Both the position numbers and the translations under genes were made by a program. A stretch of DNA of 64,000 bases from Bacteroidales bacterium (GTDB lineage Bacteria > Bacteroidota > Bacteroidia > Bacteroidales > P3): the NCBI GenBank assembly GCA_009783885.1, contig WRCN01000004.1, positions 50,306 through 114,305 on the forward strand. The letters are read 5' to 3'. Positions within the stretch are counted from its first letter, which is position 1. Each line of letters begins with the position of its first letter. The notes beneath the pieces were generated by a model. The model searched no databases, was not told where the DNA came from, and saw only the letters and a list, made by a program, of their open reading frames with translations. This document shows, one piece after another, positions 7,869-16,887 of the stretch.

Positions 7869-9296
7869 CTATTTTTTTGCCGTTTGTTGTTCATAGATTT
7901 GTTCATTGTTGAGTTGGATAACAGAATATACCCATTTTTGTTGATTTCCGCTCGTTAGTCGCCACTTCTCGAAGCCATGCTTAATGAGCGCTTCGCCAAG
8001 CGTTTTTTGTCGAATACGAACGTTTGTATTGATTTGGATGATTGATAAAATTTCGGCAGGTTGCAGGTAGTGTGTTGCCAAATCTCGATGCTCCGGTTTG
8101 GCAAAGTATTTGAGCAAAAATTGTTCTTCCATACTAATAACTTGAAACTCGGCGTTGGAAGCGTGGAGTTGTTCGATTTCATCTCTGGAAAACCAATACT
8201 GAAGGTTACTTTTGAAAAGATGATATGCTTGTTTCCAAACTAAATCCATATTCAATTCTTTGGCTTTTTCAATATGAATTTTTACGACTTCAAATGCCAA
8301 AAAACGCCGTGAGCCTGTTGGGTCAGTCAAAAATTCATTGCCGTTCACAGACCCCATAAATGAGCATACATGGGGGTATTCTTGGATGAAAACGTCATAA
8401 GGTCTGCGATATTTCACGTTCGGTGCGGTTATCATATTTTTTAAGTCATTCTCATCTTTTTTGTTGAGTTGTTTAAGTTGATCATCCACGTTTACCAGTA
8501 AAAATTCGGCAAGCAAGGTCTGTGTATCTTTGTTTGATGGATCAATTTTACCTGTGTAGAGATATTGCCGAAGTCCAACCGGACAAAGATTATCAAGCCA
8601 AGTGGTTTTGAAAGCTCCTTGCTCGCCTGTTAGCACTAACATTGTATGGTTCTTACAATTCTCGTCTATCATAGCGTTTGCAACAACGGCAACGAGCCAT
8701 TTTTTGAGATATTCCGCCCATTTTTCAGAGTTTTTTGTTTCAACTGTGTTTGCCAATTCGAGAATGTAGTTCGTTTCTTTTTCGTTGTACTGGGGCAATT
8801 GCTCAAAATATTCTTTGATTGGGTTTGAAATGATAGAATAATCCGAAAATAAAATTTCGTTTAGTGCGTCCCTCGAAGTTTTTACGCCCCGCGAACGAAT
8901 GTAGCGGTTGATGGAGTTCATCGAGTATCGTTCGAGCGGTGCAAAGTTTTCCATTTGACCACGAATAAGGTATTCCGGCTTTTGTTTGATAATGTTGAAA
9001 CGACAATCCATAAACGTATCTAAAAGCATCTCAATCTCCTCGTATTGTCCTAAATCTTTTTGTTTGTCAAAAAACGTCATATTTAACGCTTTCCGAACAT
9101 CTGTTAGAGTTACTGAAATTCCGTTATCTAACAGTTCCGTATGAAACGATTTTACAACTTCCGGCGTAATGTCTGCAAAATCTTTTTCGCCATGATTTTT
9201 GAATTGCGTTCTGCCGGATTCGACATTAAACAAAAGGTCATATTTTGCCTCTAACGATTTTTTGATAATATCAATTTTGCCGTATTTAACTTGCAT
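7869..9296 (-). CDS. VirE-type P-loop ATPase of mobile elements
   Basis: This 475-residue protein matches the virulence-associated E (VirE) family found in phages and integrative elements, usually replication-related ATPases/helicases. Walker A is GEQGAFKTT (about residue 225). A later acidic strand ends in VNVDDQ (Walker B-like), and the family-typical NGNEFLTDPTGSRRFLAFEV follows. The N-terminal part (about 1-170) resembles the region that accompanies primase-like modules. Its start overlaps the end of the upstream small gene by 11 bp, so the genes form one transcript. A terminator follows at 7787-7825. Confidence 0.85.
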   Translation of the reverse strand: MQVKYGKIDIIKKSLEAKYDLLFNVESGRTQFKNHGEKDFADITPEVVKSFHTELLDNGISVTLTDVRKALNMTFFDKQKDLGQYEEIEMLLDTFMDCRFNIIKQKPEYLIRGQMENFAPLERYSMNSINRYIRSRGVKTSRDALNEILFSDYSIISNPIKEYFEQLPQYNEKETNYILELANTVETKNSEKWAEYLKKWLVAVVANAMIDENCKNHTMLVLTGEQGAFKTTWLDNLCPVGLRQYLYTGKIDPSNKDTQTLLAEFLLVNVDDQLKQLNKKDENDLKNMITAPNVKYRRPYDVFIQEYPHVCSFMGSVNGNEFLTDPTGSRRFLAFEVVKIHIEKAKELNMDLVWKQAYHLFKSNLQYWFSRDEIEQLHASNAEFQVISMEEQFLLKYFAKPEHRDLATHYLQPAEILSIIQINTNVRIRQKTLGEALIKHGFEKWRLTSGNQQKWVYSVIQLNNEQIYEQQTAKK

Positions 9297-9669
9297 TTGT
9301 AGGATTTGTAGAGTTCTTTTTTTGGAAACGTTGCGGAATTTTATATTCGCCTAAATAATATGCTCGCTTACAAAGGCGAACCAATTCCTCTATGTCTATT
9401 ATCGAATAATAAAACATTTCATCTTCCGAAAGTCCGTGTAATAGCAACGTGTATTTGAGTTTATTGATTTCTGTAAATTGTTCAGCATTGTGCTGTTGCT
9501 GTTGCTGTATTTCTTTTTTTTGTGCCAAAAACAGTCCATCAACTTGTTCAAGGTCTGCAATATCTTGTAGTAAATACTCACGCAGGTACGGTGTGCGCAC
9601 GTAGCTCAACCGTTTAGTTTTTATTTCAATAAATTGCTGAATGGATTGTATTCGAGATTGTTTTTTCAT
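9286..9669 (-). CDS. Small helical protein in the mobile-element operon
   Basis: A 127-residue protein of unknown function, predicted helical and rich in Gln, Lys and Glu (EIQQQQQHNAEQ at about 56-67). It overlaps its neighbours at both ends: 4 bp (ATGA type) with the helix-turn-helix gene upstream and 11 bp with the VirE-type gene downstream. Proteins of this size and position are common beside VirE genes in Bacteroidota islands, but I cannot assign a role. Confidence 0.7.
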   Translation of the reverse strand: MKKQSRIQSIQQFIEIKTKRLSYVRTPYLREYLLQDIADLEQVDGLFLAQKKEIQQQQQHNAEQFTEINKLKYTLLLHGLSEDEMFYYSIIDIEELVRLCKRAYYLGEYKIPQRFQKKNSTNPTNAS

Positions 9670-10028
9670 TTTTTACCCTCTTTCAAGTCATAAAATGCTT
9701 GTGCTTCATCACGGATTTGGGCGTTGGATTTGATTTTTCCTTTTTGAAATTCTCTATCACGCCACTCCCTGCATTCTTTTAGATTAAAAAGCAATCTCGC
9801 ACCAATACGGCTGTGTGGCAATTCGCCCAAACAACATTTGTTGTAAATGGTTTGTTTTTTCCATTGCGGAAAAATCCGTTCACGAATTTGGTTAATATCA
9901 ACAAATCTATCTTCATCCGGCTGCTGCTCCGGTGTTATTAATTTGTCGATTTTTTGATTTAAGATTTCGATTTGTTCAAAAATCGTTTTTACTGCTTGGG
10001 GCAGCGTGTCGAATGTGATTTCTTGCAT
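9666..10028 (-). CDS. Helix-turn-helix (excisionase/MerR-like) DNA-binding protein
   Basis: This 120-residue protein has an N-terminal coiled stretch (about 10-35, LPQAVKTIFEQIEILNQKID) and then a winged-helix region typical of the 'helix-turn-helix 17' excisionase-like proteins of Bacteroidota islands: VDINQIRERIFPQWKKQTIY, GELPHSRIGARLLF. It probably binds DNA at the element ends or at its own promoter, controlling excision or the replication operon. It is the first gene of the three-gene operon with the VirE-type ATPase. Confidence 0.75.
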   Translation of the reverse strand: MQEITFDTLPQAVKTIFEQIEILNQKIDKLITPEQQPDEDRFVDINQIRERIFPQWKKQTIYNKCCLGELPHSRIGARLLFNLKECREWRDREFQKGKIKSNAQIRDEAQAFYDLKEGKK

Positions 10029-10166
10029 AATTGTTTGGAGTTTTGGGACTATTAGGTGTATAATGATTATTCAATAAAAACAGAAACCACGACTTTGGTG
10101 TGAAATCGTGGTGCAAAGTTCCGAAAAAATGTAAGTTACGGGGGGCAGTTTCGGGGTCTGGAAAAT

Positions 10167-11003
10167 TTAATATCGCCCATTTATATCTATTGATATTGGA
10201 GATTTTAAGTCCAAAAGTATTTTGTTCGCACTTTCTATTTGTTTGTTGTAAAATTCAGAAAAAGAGATGCCTTCTTGTACTGCTTTGTAAATACTCCGGT
10301 AACTGTTTCCGGTTAAAAACGCAATCAATCTGCAAATTTTGGTCAAATCGTTATGTGCTGTGCCTAATTGTAATAATTTCAATAGTTCCAAAATAACAAC
10401 GGAGCGAACTTTGATACTGGCTACATCCATTCCCGATTCATTTTTTTCGATGCCTTCCGTTTCTTGATTTGTAGCCTGTTTTTCGATAGCCGAAAGCATT
10501 ATGATTTGGTTGATTAGACTGACTTCGTCCACCATTTGCATCACAATATCTCCCTTGTCTTTTATTTGTTTGTAGTGTGCCAAACACTTGGCATAAACCA
10601 ATTTTCGCTTGTTTAAGTCGGTAATTTTATCGGCTATGTTTTTTAGAAAATCAAAACTATCCGTTCTAACCGTGATACACTTTAATTCCTCGATGATTAA
10701 AGGTTCAAATTCTTGAAAGTAACCAATGTCAATCCTTTGTTTGATACGTGTTAGAAAAAAGTTTAGATTTGAATTTTTGTTCTCGGAAAAGAGTAAAATC
10801 ACATAAACGCACGAAAAAATGATACTGGTTTCGCATAATAAAAGTTTCGATTCTACTCTATCCCAAATTTTGAAGGCTATTTGTTCGGGATGCTTTTCTT
10901 TTTCGAGGTGATCGCAAATAGCGTACACTTCATTAAAAATTTCGAGGGGTGTTTTTTTTAGTTTGTCGCGATGCTCGGTTTGGCTGTCCTGAAAATTCAG
11001 CAA
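10167..11003 (-). CDS. RteC-like protein, 5' end displaced by a frameshift in an A10 run
   Basis: The open frame resembles RteC-type regulators of Bacteroidota mobile elements: about 280 helical residues, ending in a helix-turn-helix-like segment (LTGNSYRSIYKAVQEGI). In this frame the first usable start is a TTG at 11003. Just upstream an ATG at 11085 opens MKNYTISKK, then a run of ten A (11056-11065) throws it out of frame. Dropping one A joins it smoothly to NLADYIENNGLNARIYQV and on into this protein. So the natural gene is probably 11085-10167 and is either frameshifted here or expressed by slippage on the A run. It could also start at the TTG. The family call is tentative. Confidence 0.6.
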   Translation of the reverse strand: MLNFQDSQTEHRDKLKKTPLEIFNEVYAICDHLEKEKHPEQIAFKIWDRVESKLLLCETSIIFSCVYVILLFSENKNSNLNFFLTRIKQRIDIGYFQEFEPLIIEELKCITVRTDSFDFLKNIADKITDLNKRKLVYAKCLAHYKQIKDKGDIVMQMVDEVSLINQIIMLSAIEKQATNQETEGIEKNESGMDVASIKVRSVVILELLKLLQLGTAHNDLTKICRLIAFLTGNSYRSIYKAVQEGISFSEFYNKQIESANKILLDLKSPISIDINGRY

Positions 11004-11109
11004 GACTTGATAAATACGAGCATTTAACCCATTGTTTTCAATGTAATCTGCAAGGTTTTTTTTTTGATATTGTGTAGTTTTTCATAATGAACTATTTCTT
11101 GATTTTTTC

Positions 11110-12351
11110 TTACTTTTTGTTGATGTTTAACTTGATGGCGTTGGCTGCTTTTTGTTTTTTCGGATCAACAACTTCGGCGTATATTTGCGTGGTCGTTATG
11201 TTTGTGTGTCCTAACATTTTGCTGAGTGTGTAAAGGTCTGTGCCACTTGAAATTTGCAGAGTTGCGTAGGTGTGGCGGAAACAATGGAACGTGATATGTT
11301 TTTTGATTTCGGCTTTTTCTACCCATGCTTTTATAGGTACGTTAATATGAACAGTCGGTAACAGTTTTTGAAAAACATGAGCGTCGGAGCTTTGTCGTTT
11401 TCCGCACAGTTTTAATGCCTGTGGCGAAATGGGTAGATACGTCATATTTTTCGTTTTCTTTTGACGAAATTCTATGCGTGGCTCGTTGGTGTTATCGCCG
11501 GTGATTTCGTCCCATGTTAGTTTTTTAATATCCGAATGTCGCAAGCCTGTAAGTGCTGAAAAAAGAGCAGCCCTGCGGACTTGATCATTTTTGAAAGGTG
11601 TTTTTGCAAGCAATTCCAATTCCTCAATAGTTAAGCGAACACGGTGCGACTTTTCGCCTTTGATGGGCTGAATTTTTTTGCTCAAGTCGGTAGTTAAAAC
11701 TTCATCTTTGTAAGCACGAATTAGCACCGTTTTGAACTGTGTTAAATATAGCTTTTGAGTGTTTGGAGCAAGCGTTTTTCCTTTTTCGTTTTTGTTTGTT
11801 ATTAGGTAATTGCGATATTTTTCTAACCATTCCGCATTTAAATCACCGATACGGACTGATTTACCACCTGTAAAATCTTGTATTCGGTCTATCATTGCTT
11901 GCCATTGGATATGAACACCCTCGCCAACGTCGACACTTCTACGTTTTATCAAATCACGGAGATATTCAATAAAATCCATATCGGCTTTGCGATCGGCTTC
12001 TTTCTTTTGTAAAAACAATTCGGGATACAATGCTTTATTATCAAAGTCCGATTGCTTGATTTTACAAAAATCTTGTGCAAACTTGCAAGCCTCTTTGTCG
12101 CTGTCGCTCCGGCATTGGATTATGCCATCTACATTGCGTTTAGGTTGATACTTACCGCCTCTTGTTGGGCGTTCTTTGTCCCAAATAGGCGTTGTGATGA
12201 TACGATTCAGCGATGAAAATTGTCGCTGTGGGATTTTGGAGTTTTCGACAAAAACAGGGTACGATTCAATCAAAAGATAAAACTCATTTTTTCTGTGTTT
12301 TGATTTTTGAAGTTTGACCGTGCATTTTGTACGGAGATACTTGTTTTTCAT
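11110..12351 (-). CDS. Tyrosine recombinase / integrase
   Basis: A 413-residue phage-type integrase. The N-terminal arm-binding region (about 1-110, basic and strand-rich) is followed by a core-binding SAM-like domain (about 120-215) and the catalytic domain. The catalytic residues are visible: Arg in SALTGLRHSDI, His-x-x-Arg in FHCFRHTYATLQ, His in MLGHTNITTTQ, and the nucleophile Tyr at about 391 (TQIYAEVVD). It has the size and motifs of integrases of Bacteroidota islands and should integrate or excise this element. A -7-like TATATTTG (12408-12401) lies 50 bp upstream, beside a doubled GTTCTGCAA that could be a binding site. Confidence 0.92.
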   Translation of the reverse strand: MKNKYLRTKCTVKLQKSKHRKNEFYLLIESYPVFVENSKIPQRQFSSLNRIITTPIWDKERPTRGGKYQPKRNVDGIIQCRSDSDKEACKFAQDFCKIKQSDFDNKALYPELFLQKKEADRKADMDFIEYLRDLIKRRSVDVGEGVHIQWQAMIDRIQDFTGGKSVRIGDLNAEWLEKYRNYLITNKNEKGKTLAPNTQKLYLTQFKTVLIRAYKDEVLTTDLSKKIQPIKGEKSHRVRLTIEELELLAKTPFKNDQVRRAALFSALTGLRHSDIKKLTWDEITGDNTNEPRIEFRQKKTKNMTYLPISPQALKLCGKRQSSDAHVFQKLLPTVHINVPIKAWVEKAEIKKHITFHCFRHTYATLQISSGTDLYTLSKMLGHTNITTTQIYAEVVDPKKQKAANAIKLNINKK

Positions 12352-12565
12352 GGTGTTTTCTTTTTAAAGTATATTAGTGTTTTGTTCTGCAAGTGTTCTG
12401 CAAATATACGATAAAAAGTAGTAAAAGTAACGAAAACGGCGGGAAAACCGCTCTGCGTTTAGCATCTAAAATCCTATTGAATGCCTTGTTATTGGTAAAT
12501 CTTTGGGATTTAAGTGAAAAAAACGTAGGTTATTTTTGCAAAGATACGAAAAAATTAGTCAAAGA

Positions 12566-12832
12566 TTATTTATAAAGTTGAGAATGAGAGCCAATCGCAA
12601 CAAATACAACAATGATATGATTGGGTTCTTTTTCGTAATAATGAAGACGAATATTGCCACCGGCACTGATGGAGCGAAATTGTGATAAACTGCCTTTTAA
12701 CCGATGATTTCTTAATGATCCCGAAAAGGGTTCTTTTTCAAATAATTTAAGGGTTTCCAGTGTTCGAAGTTGCTCTTTCCTTTGCAGATTAGCAAACTGT
12801 TTGGTAAAACTTTTGTGATATTCTATTTTCAT
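12566..12832 (-). CDS. YafQ/RelE-type mRNA interferase toxin
   Basis: This 88-residue protein has the RelE-superfamily fold pattern: MKIEYHKSFTKQFANL, a helical middle, LKGSLSQFRSI, then strands GGNIRLHYYE and HIIVVFVAIGSHSQLY. The terminal histidine in GSHSQLY is typical of YafQ, which cleaves mRNA on the ribosome. The start overlaps the antitoxin stop by 4 bp, the normal antitoxin-first arrangement. It lies just outside the integrase gene and may be an old passenger of the island or independent of it. Confidence 0.88.
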   Translation of the reverse strand: MKIEYHKSFTKQFANLQRKEQLRTLETLKLFEKEPFSGSLRNHRLKGSLSQFRSISAGGNIRLHYYEKEPNHIIVVFVAIGSHSQLYK

Positions 12833-13131
12833 TTTACTAAACTTTCCAAATACTCAAATCCTTCTTTGTTGCTTGCAAAATGTAAAACATTTTTATCATT
12901 TTCTATATCGTTTTTAACAGCAAGAAGATAATCGGAAAATTCTTTAGCCATAGCATTTGATGCGTTATCTTCATACCCTATTGTAAATGGTATGGAACGA
13001 GTTTGATTTACTTTTATTAAAAACATACGAATTGCCGTTGAAATATCCAAACCAAAATCATTAAAAATTTTTTCGGAGGTAACTTTTACATCCGAAGGTA
13101 CTTTTGCCTGAACTAAAACTGTATTTTTCAT
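12829..13131 (-). CDS. RelB/DinJ-type antitoxin
   Basis: A 100-residue protein with the ribbon-helix-helix start of DinJ/RelB antitoxins (VLVQAKVPSDVKVTSEKIFNDFG, LDISTAIRMFLIKV) and a C-terminal tail that would wrap the toxin. It would neutralise the downstream toxin and repress the shared promoter at 13175-13205. Confidence 0.87.
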   Translation of the reverse strand: MKNTVLVQAKVPSDVKVTSEKIFNDFGLDISTAIRMFLIKVNQTRSIPFTIGYEDNASNAMAKEFSDYLLAVKNDIENDKNVLHFASNKEGFEYLESLVK

Positions 13132-13174
13132 ACCTTATATATACTTTGTAATACTTATAGTTTTATTTGTGTTG

Positions 13175-13205
13175 CAAAAGTACGATTTTTTTTTGAATTG
13201 ACCAA
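13175..13205 (-). promoter_or_regulatory. Promoter of the toxin-antitoxin pair
   Basis: On the minus strand TTGG (13205-13202), a 19-nt spacer and TACTTTTG (13182-13175) fit the Bacteroidota consensus, 44 bp upstream of the antitoxin ATG. Confidence 0.65.
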
Positions 13206-13253
13206 ATTTATTTTGTTTTTTTGCGTTGGAATTGTGGATTAGTATAAATTCAA

Positions 13254-14462
13254 TTACATCTTCAACTGATGCCCCATGCGTTCCTGTTTAGTTCGTAAAT
13301 AGCGCTGATTGTAGGCGTTTGGTTCAACTACAATCGGTACAGTATCTACAATTTCGATACCATAACCTTCCAAACCAATTCGTTTTACAGGATTATTGGT
13401 AACCAACTTGATTTTATTGGCTTTCAGATAGCGCAGGATTTGTGCGCCAATGCCGTAATCCCGTTCATCGGGACGAAATCCGAGCATAACATTGGCGTCA
13501 ACTGTATCAACGCCCTGTTCTTGAAGTTTGTAGGCTTTAAGTTTGTTGATGAGTCCTATCCCCCGCCCTTCCTGATACATATACAGCACAATGCCTTTTC
13601 CTGCTTTTTCCACCATAGTCATGGCTTGGTGCAACTGATCGCCACAATCGCATTTGCACGAATTGAAAATATCACCCGTAACGCACGATGAATGTACGCG
13701 CACCATCACAGGTTCATTTTCGTCCCATTCGCCTTTAACCAACGCTAAATGTATCATTCCCGTTTGTTTTTCGGAAAAGGCTTTGAGTTTGAAGGTGCCC
13801 CACTGCGTGGGTAAATCCACTTCTTCCTCAAATTGGATCAAGGTTTCGTTGGCCACACGATAAGCAATCAAATCTTCAATGCTGATAATTTTCAGGTTGA
13901 ATTTTTTGGCGATTTCGACCAATTGTGGTAAACGTGCCATTGAGCCGTCTTCGTTCATAATTTCGATCAGAGCGCCTGCGGGATAAAGTCCTGCCAAACG
14001 TGCCAAATCCACAGCGGCTTCGGTATGTCCTGAACGTTGTAAAACCCCGCCATTTTTGGCTCTCAACGGATTGATATGTCCGGGACGTCCCAAATCTGAT
14101 GGTTGAGTTTTGGAATCGGCCAAAGCGCGAATTGTGGCTGCTCGGTCGTGAGTTGAAACACCCGTGGTACAGCCGTTTCCGAGCAAATCAACCGTGATGG
14201 TAAACGGTGTGCCGTGAATAGACGTATTGGAATTATCGGCAATCTGCATGTTTAATTCCAACTCTTTACAACGGTCTTCCGTGATTGGAACACAAACCAA
14301 GCCACGTCCTTCTTTAATCATAAAATTCACCATTTCGGGCGTAATTTTTTCTGCTGCACAGATGAAATCGCCTTCATTTTCGCGATCTGCGTCGTCAACA
14401 ACGATTACAAAACGTCCGTTTTTAATGTCTTCAAGAGCTTCCGGAATAGAATTTAAGTGCAT
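13254..14462 (-). CDS. ribBA: Bifunctional DHBP synthase / GTP cyclohydrolase II (riboflavin)
   Basis: This 402-residue protein makes both riboflavin precursors. The N-terminal RibB half converts ribulose 5-phosphate to dihydroxybutanone phosphate ([19 protein letters not shown] at about 22-40, then [14 protein letters not shown]). The C-terminal RibA half opens GTP; its zinc cysteines are seen in [20 protein letters not shown], followed by [13 protein letters not shown] start at the ATG at 14462 ([13 protein letters not shown]). An upstream start at 14534 would run through the promoter. Both catalytic halves look intact. Confidence 0.95.
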   Translation of the reverse strand: MHLNSIPEALEDIKNGRFVIVVDDADRENEGDFICAAEKITPEMVNFMIKEGRGLVCVPITEDRCKELELNMQIADNSNTSIHGTPFTITVDLLGNGCTTGVSTHDRAATIRALADSKTQPSDLGRPGHINPLRAKNGGVLQRSGHTEAAVDLARLAGLYPAGALIEIMNEDGSMARLPQLVEIAKKFNLKIISIEDLIAYRVANETLIQFEEEVDLPTQWGTFKLKAFSEKQTGMIHLALVKGEWDENEPVMVRVHSSCVTGDIFNSCKCDCGDQLHQAMTMVEKAGKGIVLYMYQEGRGIGLINKLKAYKLQEQGVDTVDANVMLGFRPDERDYGIGAQILRYLKANKIKLVTNNPVKRIGLEGYGIEIVDTVPIVVEPNAYNQRYLRTKQERMGHQLKM

Positions 14463-14478
14463 AACTTTTGGTTTAGGC

Positions 14479-14512
14479 TTGCAAAGGTACAAAAAAAATC
14501 GTATCTTTGCAA
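14479..14512. promoter_or_regulatory. Interlocked divergent promoters of ribBA and the Ig-like lipoprotein
   Basis: Plus strand: TTGC (14479-14482), 19 nt, TATCTTTG (14502-14509). Minus strand: TTGC (14512-14509), 19 nt, TACCTTTG (14489-14482). Each -33 element touches the -7 element of the other promoter, so the two polymerases cannot bind together. The two genes should compete or be reciprocally expressed. Confidence 0.8.
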
Positions 14513-14532
14513 ATCCATTACAAAATCCATAC

Positions 14533-16221
14533 ATGCTTCGCTATTTCAATATAATTTTTGGTTTTCTCGCCATTCTGATTGGTTTTTCCTGTGCGACACC
14601 CGGAAAACCGACCGGTGGCCCAAAAGACGAAACACCGCCGAGGGCAATTCATGCTTCGCCACCAAATTTTTCTACACATTTCGACGCAAGACGAATCGTT
14701 ATAAGTTTTGATGAAAATATTCAGCTGAGAAACCTAAATCAACAATTAGTGATTTCACCACCGATGGCGAGACCTAACATTGGCTCGAATAATCGAGCTC
14801 TGAGCATTCGCTTGCAGGACACGCTTCGCGAAAATACGACATACGTATTTTCGTTTGGCGATGCGATTATCGATTTTAACGAAGGTAACGTTTTATCCAA
14901 CTTTCAATACGTTTTTTCGACCGGAGCAACCATTGATTCGTTAAGTGTGGTGGGTGAAGTTTTGGATGCTTACACGTTGCAACCGATTAAAAATGCAAGC
15001 ATAACCTTAGTGTCGGATTTAGACCATTTAATTACGAAAGAAGAACGACCGATTTACATTGCTAAAGCAAATAACGAAGGGCATTTTCAAATCAACTTTT
15101 TGCGCGAAGGCTGCTATTTTTTAGCAGCAATCAATGATAAAAACAGCGATTGGGCGTATGACTCGTTGCAAGAGGAGGTGGCTTTTTTGCAAGCCTGCGT
15201 ATCACCGAGATACTTAAAAATGCCAACACTTCAAGAAAAAGATAGTAATGACAATGGTTGTTGTCATCACGACAGTTTATCTCTACTTGATTCTATTAAA
15301 AAGTTTTATGAAGGCGGGTATCAATTATTGATGTTCAAACAAGAGTTGCCGCAAGGTGTGAGTAAATCCGAATTTTTGTCGAATGCCGTAATTCAAATAG
15401 AGTTTAGAAATCCTACGGAACAGGCTAAATTTCGAGTATTACAGCCTGAAATGGAGTCGAACAATTACCTTGTTCGTTGGGACAAAAATCAACAAAAAGC
15501 GGAGATTTTTCTAACCGAATTGGGCATTCGAAATCTTTGGCTTTATGTGGAAGACGGCAATTTTTCGGATACGCTGAAACTTCTTAACACGAAAACCGAA
15601 GAGAAGCCGGTGCCGTTAAGAATTACACTTTCATCAGGTCAAGAGTTGGCTTTTTTTGATACGTTAAAACTCTCATTTAGCTCACCAATTCGAGAAATCA
15701 AGCCGTTAGAAAAACCGTTTTGGCTGTATTCGGGAAATGATACAATTCCAATTCCTCTGACACATTTTTCATTCAATCCATCTCGTACGCAAATTATTTT
15801 TGACACGCTATTGAACCAAAGAACACCCTACCGATTGATGATTCTTGACAGTTTGCTGTTCGATTATTTCGATCAAACCAATGACGATACGCTGCATTTG
15901 AGATTTAGAACCAATGCACCTGAAAACTATGCCCGATTGGATGTTAAACTGCTTAACAAACCCGAAGAATCGTGTATTTTGCAAGTGTTGAACGAGAGGC
16001 TGGAAGTTATGGAGCAACGCATATTACTTACGGATAGTGCGTCATTCACGACCTTGAAACCCGGTAAATATCGTTTGCGATTAATCGTTGACCAAAATCG
16101 CAACAACCGTTGGGACGCAGGAAATCTCCGTGAACGTCGCTTGCCTGAACCGGTGTTTATTTTGCCGAAAACCCTCTCGTTGGAAGCGGATTGGGAGTAT
16201 GAGGAGGAATGGGAATTGTAA
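14533..16221 (+). CDS. Ig-like-domain lipoprotein
   Basis: I start this gene at 14533 ([20 protein letters not shown]), just after its promoter, giving 562 residues with a lipoprotein signal (Cys20). After [17 protein letters not shown] comes an N-terminal Big-5-type Ig-like domain (about 45-140, [19 protein letters not shown] ... YVFSFGDAI). The rest contains further beta-rich segments, ending in an acidic tail ([13 protein letters not shown]). This is a widespread Bacteroidota lipoprotein of unknown exact role, probably anchored in the outer membrane or periplasm. The start of [11 protein letters not shown] is very characteristic. Confidence 0.85.
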   Translation: MLRYFNIIFGFLAILIGFSCATPGKPTGGPKDETPPRAIHASPPNFSTHFDARRIVISFDENIQLRNLNQQLVISPPMARPNIGSNNRALSIRLQDTLRENTTYVFSFGDAIIDFNEGNVLSNFQYVFSTGATIDSLSVVGEVLDAYTLQPIKNASITLVSDLDHLITKEERPIYIAKANNEGHFQINFLREGCYFLAAINDKNSDWAYDSLQEEVAFLQACVSPRYLKMPTLQEKDSNDNGCCHHDSLSLLDSIKKFYEGGYQLLMFKQELPQGVSKSEFLSNAVIQIEFRNPTEQAKFRVLQPEMESNNYLVRWDKNQQKAEIFLTELGIRNLWLYVEDGNFSDTLKLLNTKTEEKPVPLRITLSSGQELAFFDTLKLSFSSPIREIKPLEKPFWLYSGNDTIPIPLTHFSFNPSRTQIIFDTLLNQRTPYRLMILDSLLFDYFDQTNDDTLHLRFRTNAPENYARLDVKLLNKPEESCILQVLNERLEVMEQRILLTDSASFTTLKPGKYRLRLIVDQNRNNRWDAGNLRERRLPEPVFILPKTLSLEADWEYEEEWEL

Positions 16222-16341
16222 TAAAAAACGTATAAAAACAACACATATCAAAAAAATTGTGTATATTTGCAAAAATTAAAACAAACACCTATGAAAAAAC
16301 AGCGTAGATAGTACGCAGAAATAAAATATAAAAAATTCTTG

Positions 16342-16458
16342 TTCTTGAAATGTAGGAGTTTCTAATACGCAAGAGAAGTAATGCCAAGCGGGCTTACTTG
16401 TCTTTGCGTATGGGTTTCCTACAACCTCAAGAACGGATTCGTAAGTCCGTTTTTTTTA
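16342..16458 (+). ncRNA. Highly structured RNA with terminator; candidate 6S-like RNA or leader
   Basis: Nested perfect stems can be read directly: TTCTTGA (16342-16348) with TCAAGAA (16427-16433); TGTAGGA (16351-16357) with TCCTACA (16417-16423); ATACGCAA (16365-16372) with TTGCGTAT (16404-16411); AAGTAA (16376-16381) with TTACTT (16394-16399); GCC with GGC around a 5-nt loop. A short hairpin (16434-16449) and eight T follow: a terminator. A long rod broken by internal loops recalls 6S RNA, and a Bacteroidota 6S family (6S-Flavo) is known, but I cannot confirm membership. A -7-like TATATTTG (16261-16268) would start a transcript of about 185 nt. It could instead be an attenuator for the gene at 16492. 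Confidence 0.65.
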
Positions 16459-16491
16459 TTGTTAGAAATCAAAAGCTTTAAACAAACCATA

Positions 16492-16764
16492 ATGATCCAA
16501 GCTAAAATCCTTGAAAACTTAGTTATTTTGGAAAAACTTATTCGCCAAGAACATACAGGGACGCCGAAACAATTGATGAAACGACTTTCTATCAGTCGCA
16601 GTACATTATACCGTAGAATTGACGAGTTGAATTCTTATGGTACAAAAATTAAATTTTGCCGTACTCGCAATACGTTTTATTACAATAGTGATGAGGTTAT
16701 TGACATCCTTTTTAATATAAAATCGACTGCCGAACCAACTAACCCTGAAAATAAAAAAACATGA
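16492..16764 (+). CDS. Small helix-turn-helix protein
   Basis: I start at the ATG at 16492 (MIQAKILENLVILEKLI), not at 16381, which lies inside the RNA hairpin. The 90-residue product is essentially one winged-helix/HTH-11-like domain: GTPKQLMKRLSISRSTLYRRIDELNSYG (about 23-50) followed by a wing with aromatic residues (RNTFYYNSDE). It is probably a DNA-binding regulator. The start is 34 nt after the T-run of the structured RNA, so expression may depend on read-through of that terminator. The lipoprotein gene follows at 16888 with its own -7 element, so it may be the target. Confidence 0.75.
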   Translation: MIQAKILENLVILEKLIRQEHTGTPKQLMKRLSISRSTLYRRIDELNSYGTKIKFCRTRNTFYYNSDEVIDILFNIKSTAEPTNPENKKT

Positions 16765-16812
16765 AATTTGAAAATATTTTCTTCCGTACCATTTTTTGAC
16801 ACGGAGAAATTG

Positions 16813-16820
16813 TATCTTTG
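16813..16820 (+). promoter_or_regulatory. -7 element before the 16888 lipoprotein
   Basis: TATCTTTG matches the Bacteroidota -7 consensus, 67 bp upstream of the ATG. A TTTG at 16795-16798 lies closer than the usual 19-nt spacing, so the -33 part is uncertain. Confidence 0.5.
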
Positions 16821-16887
16821 CAGTCGGAAATATTTCCAAAAACAACAAACTAAAAACCTGGCGATGTACAGGTAATCGTATAAAACT

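Larger units (their letters stand above)
7545..12430. mobile_element. Small integrated element (integrase, RteC-like, HTH, VirE-type ATPase)
   Basis: Five minus-strand genes make up a common Bacteroidota genomic-island module: tyrosine integrase, RteC-like protein, excisionase-like helix-turn-helix protein, a small protein and a VirE-type ATPase. It sits between the export locus and a toxin-antitoxin pair, with a repeat-rich non-coding end on the left. I could not find convincing terminal direct repeats by eye, so the limits given are approximate. No relaxase or conjugation gene is present, so it would need help to move between cells. Confidence 0.6.

Noticed and set aside
12393..12575. Short plus-strand frame between integrase and toxin
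   Set aside because: No motif, and it covers the integrase promoter and intergenic AT-rich DNA.
14463..14534. N-terminal extension of RibBA (start at 14534)
   Set aside because: It would translate through the -7 element of the ribBA promoter. The conserved start of the family is at 14462.
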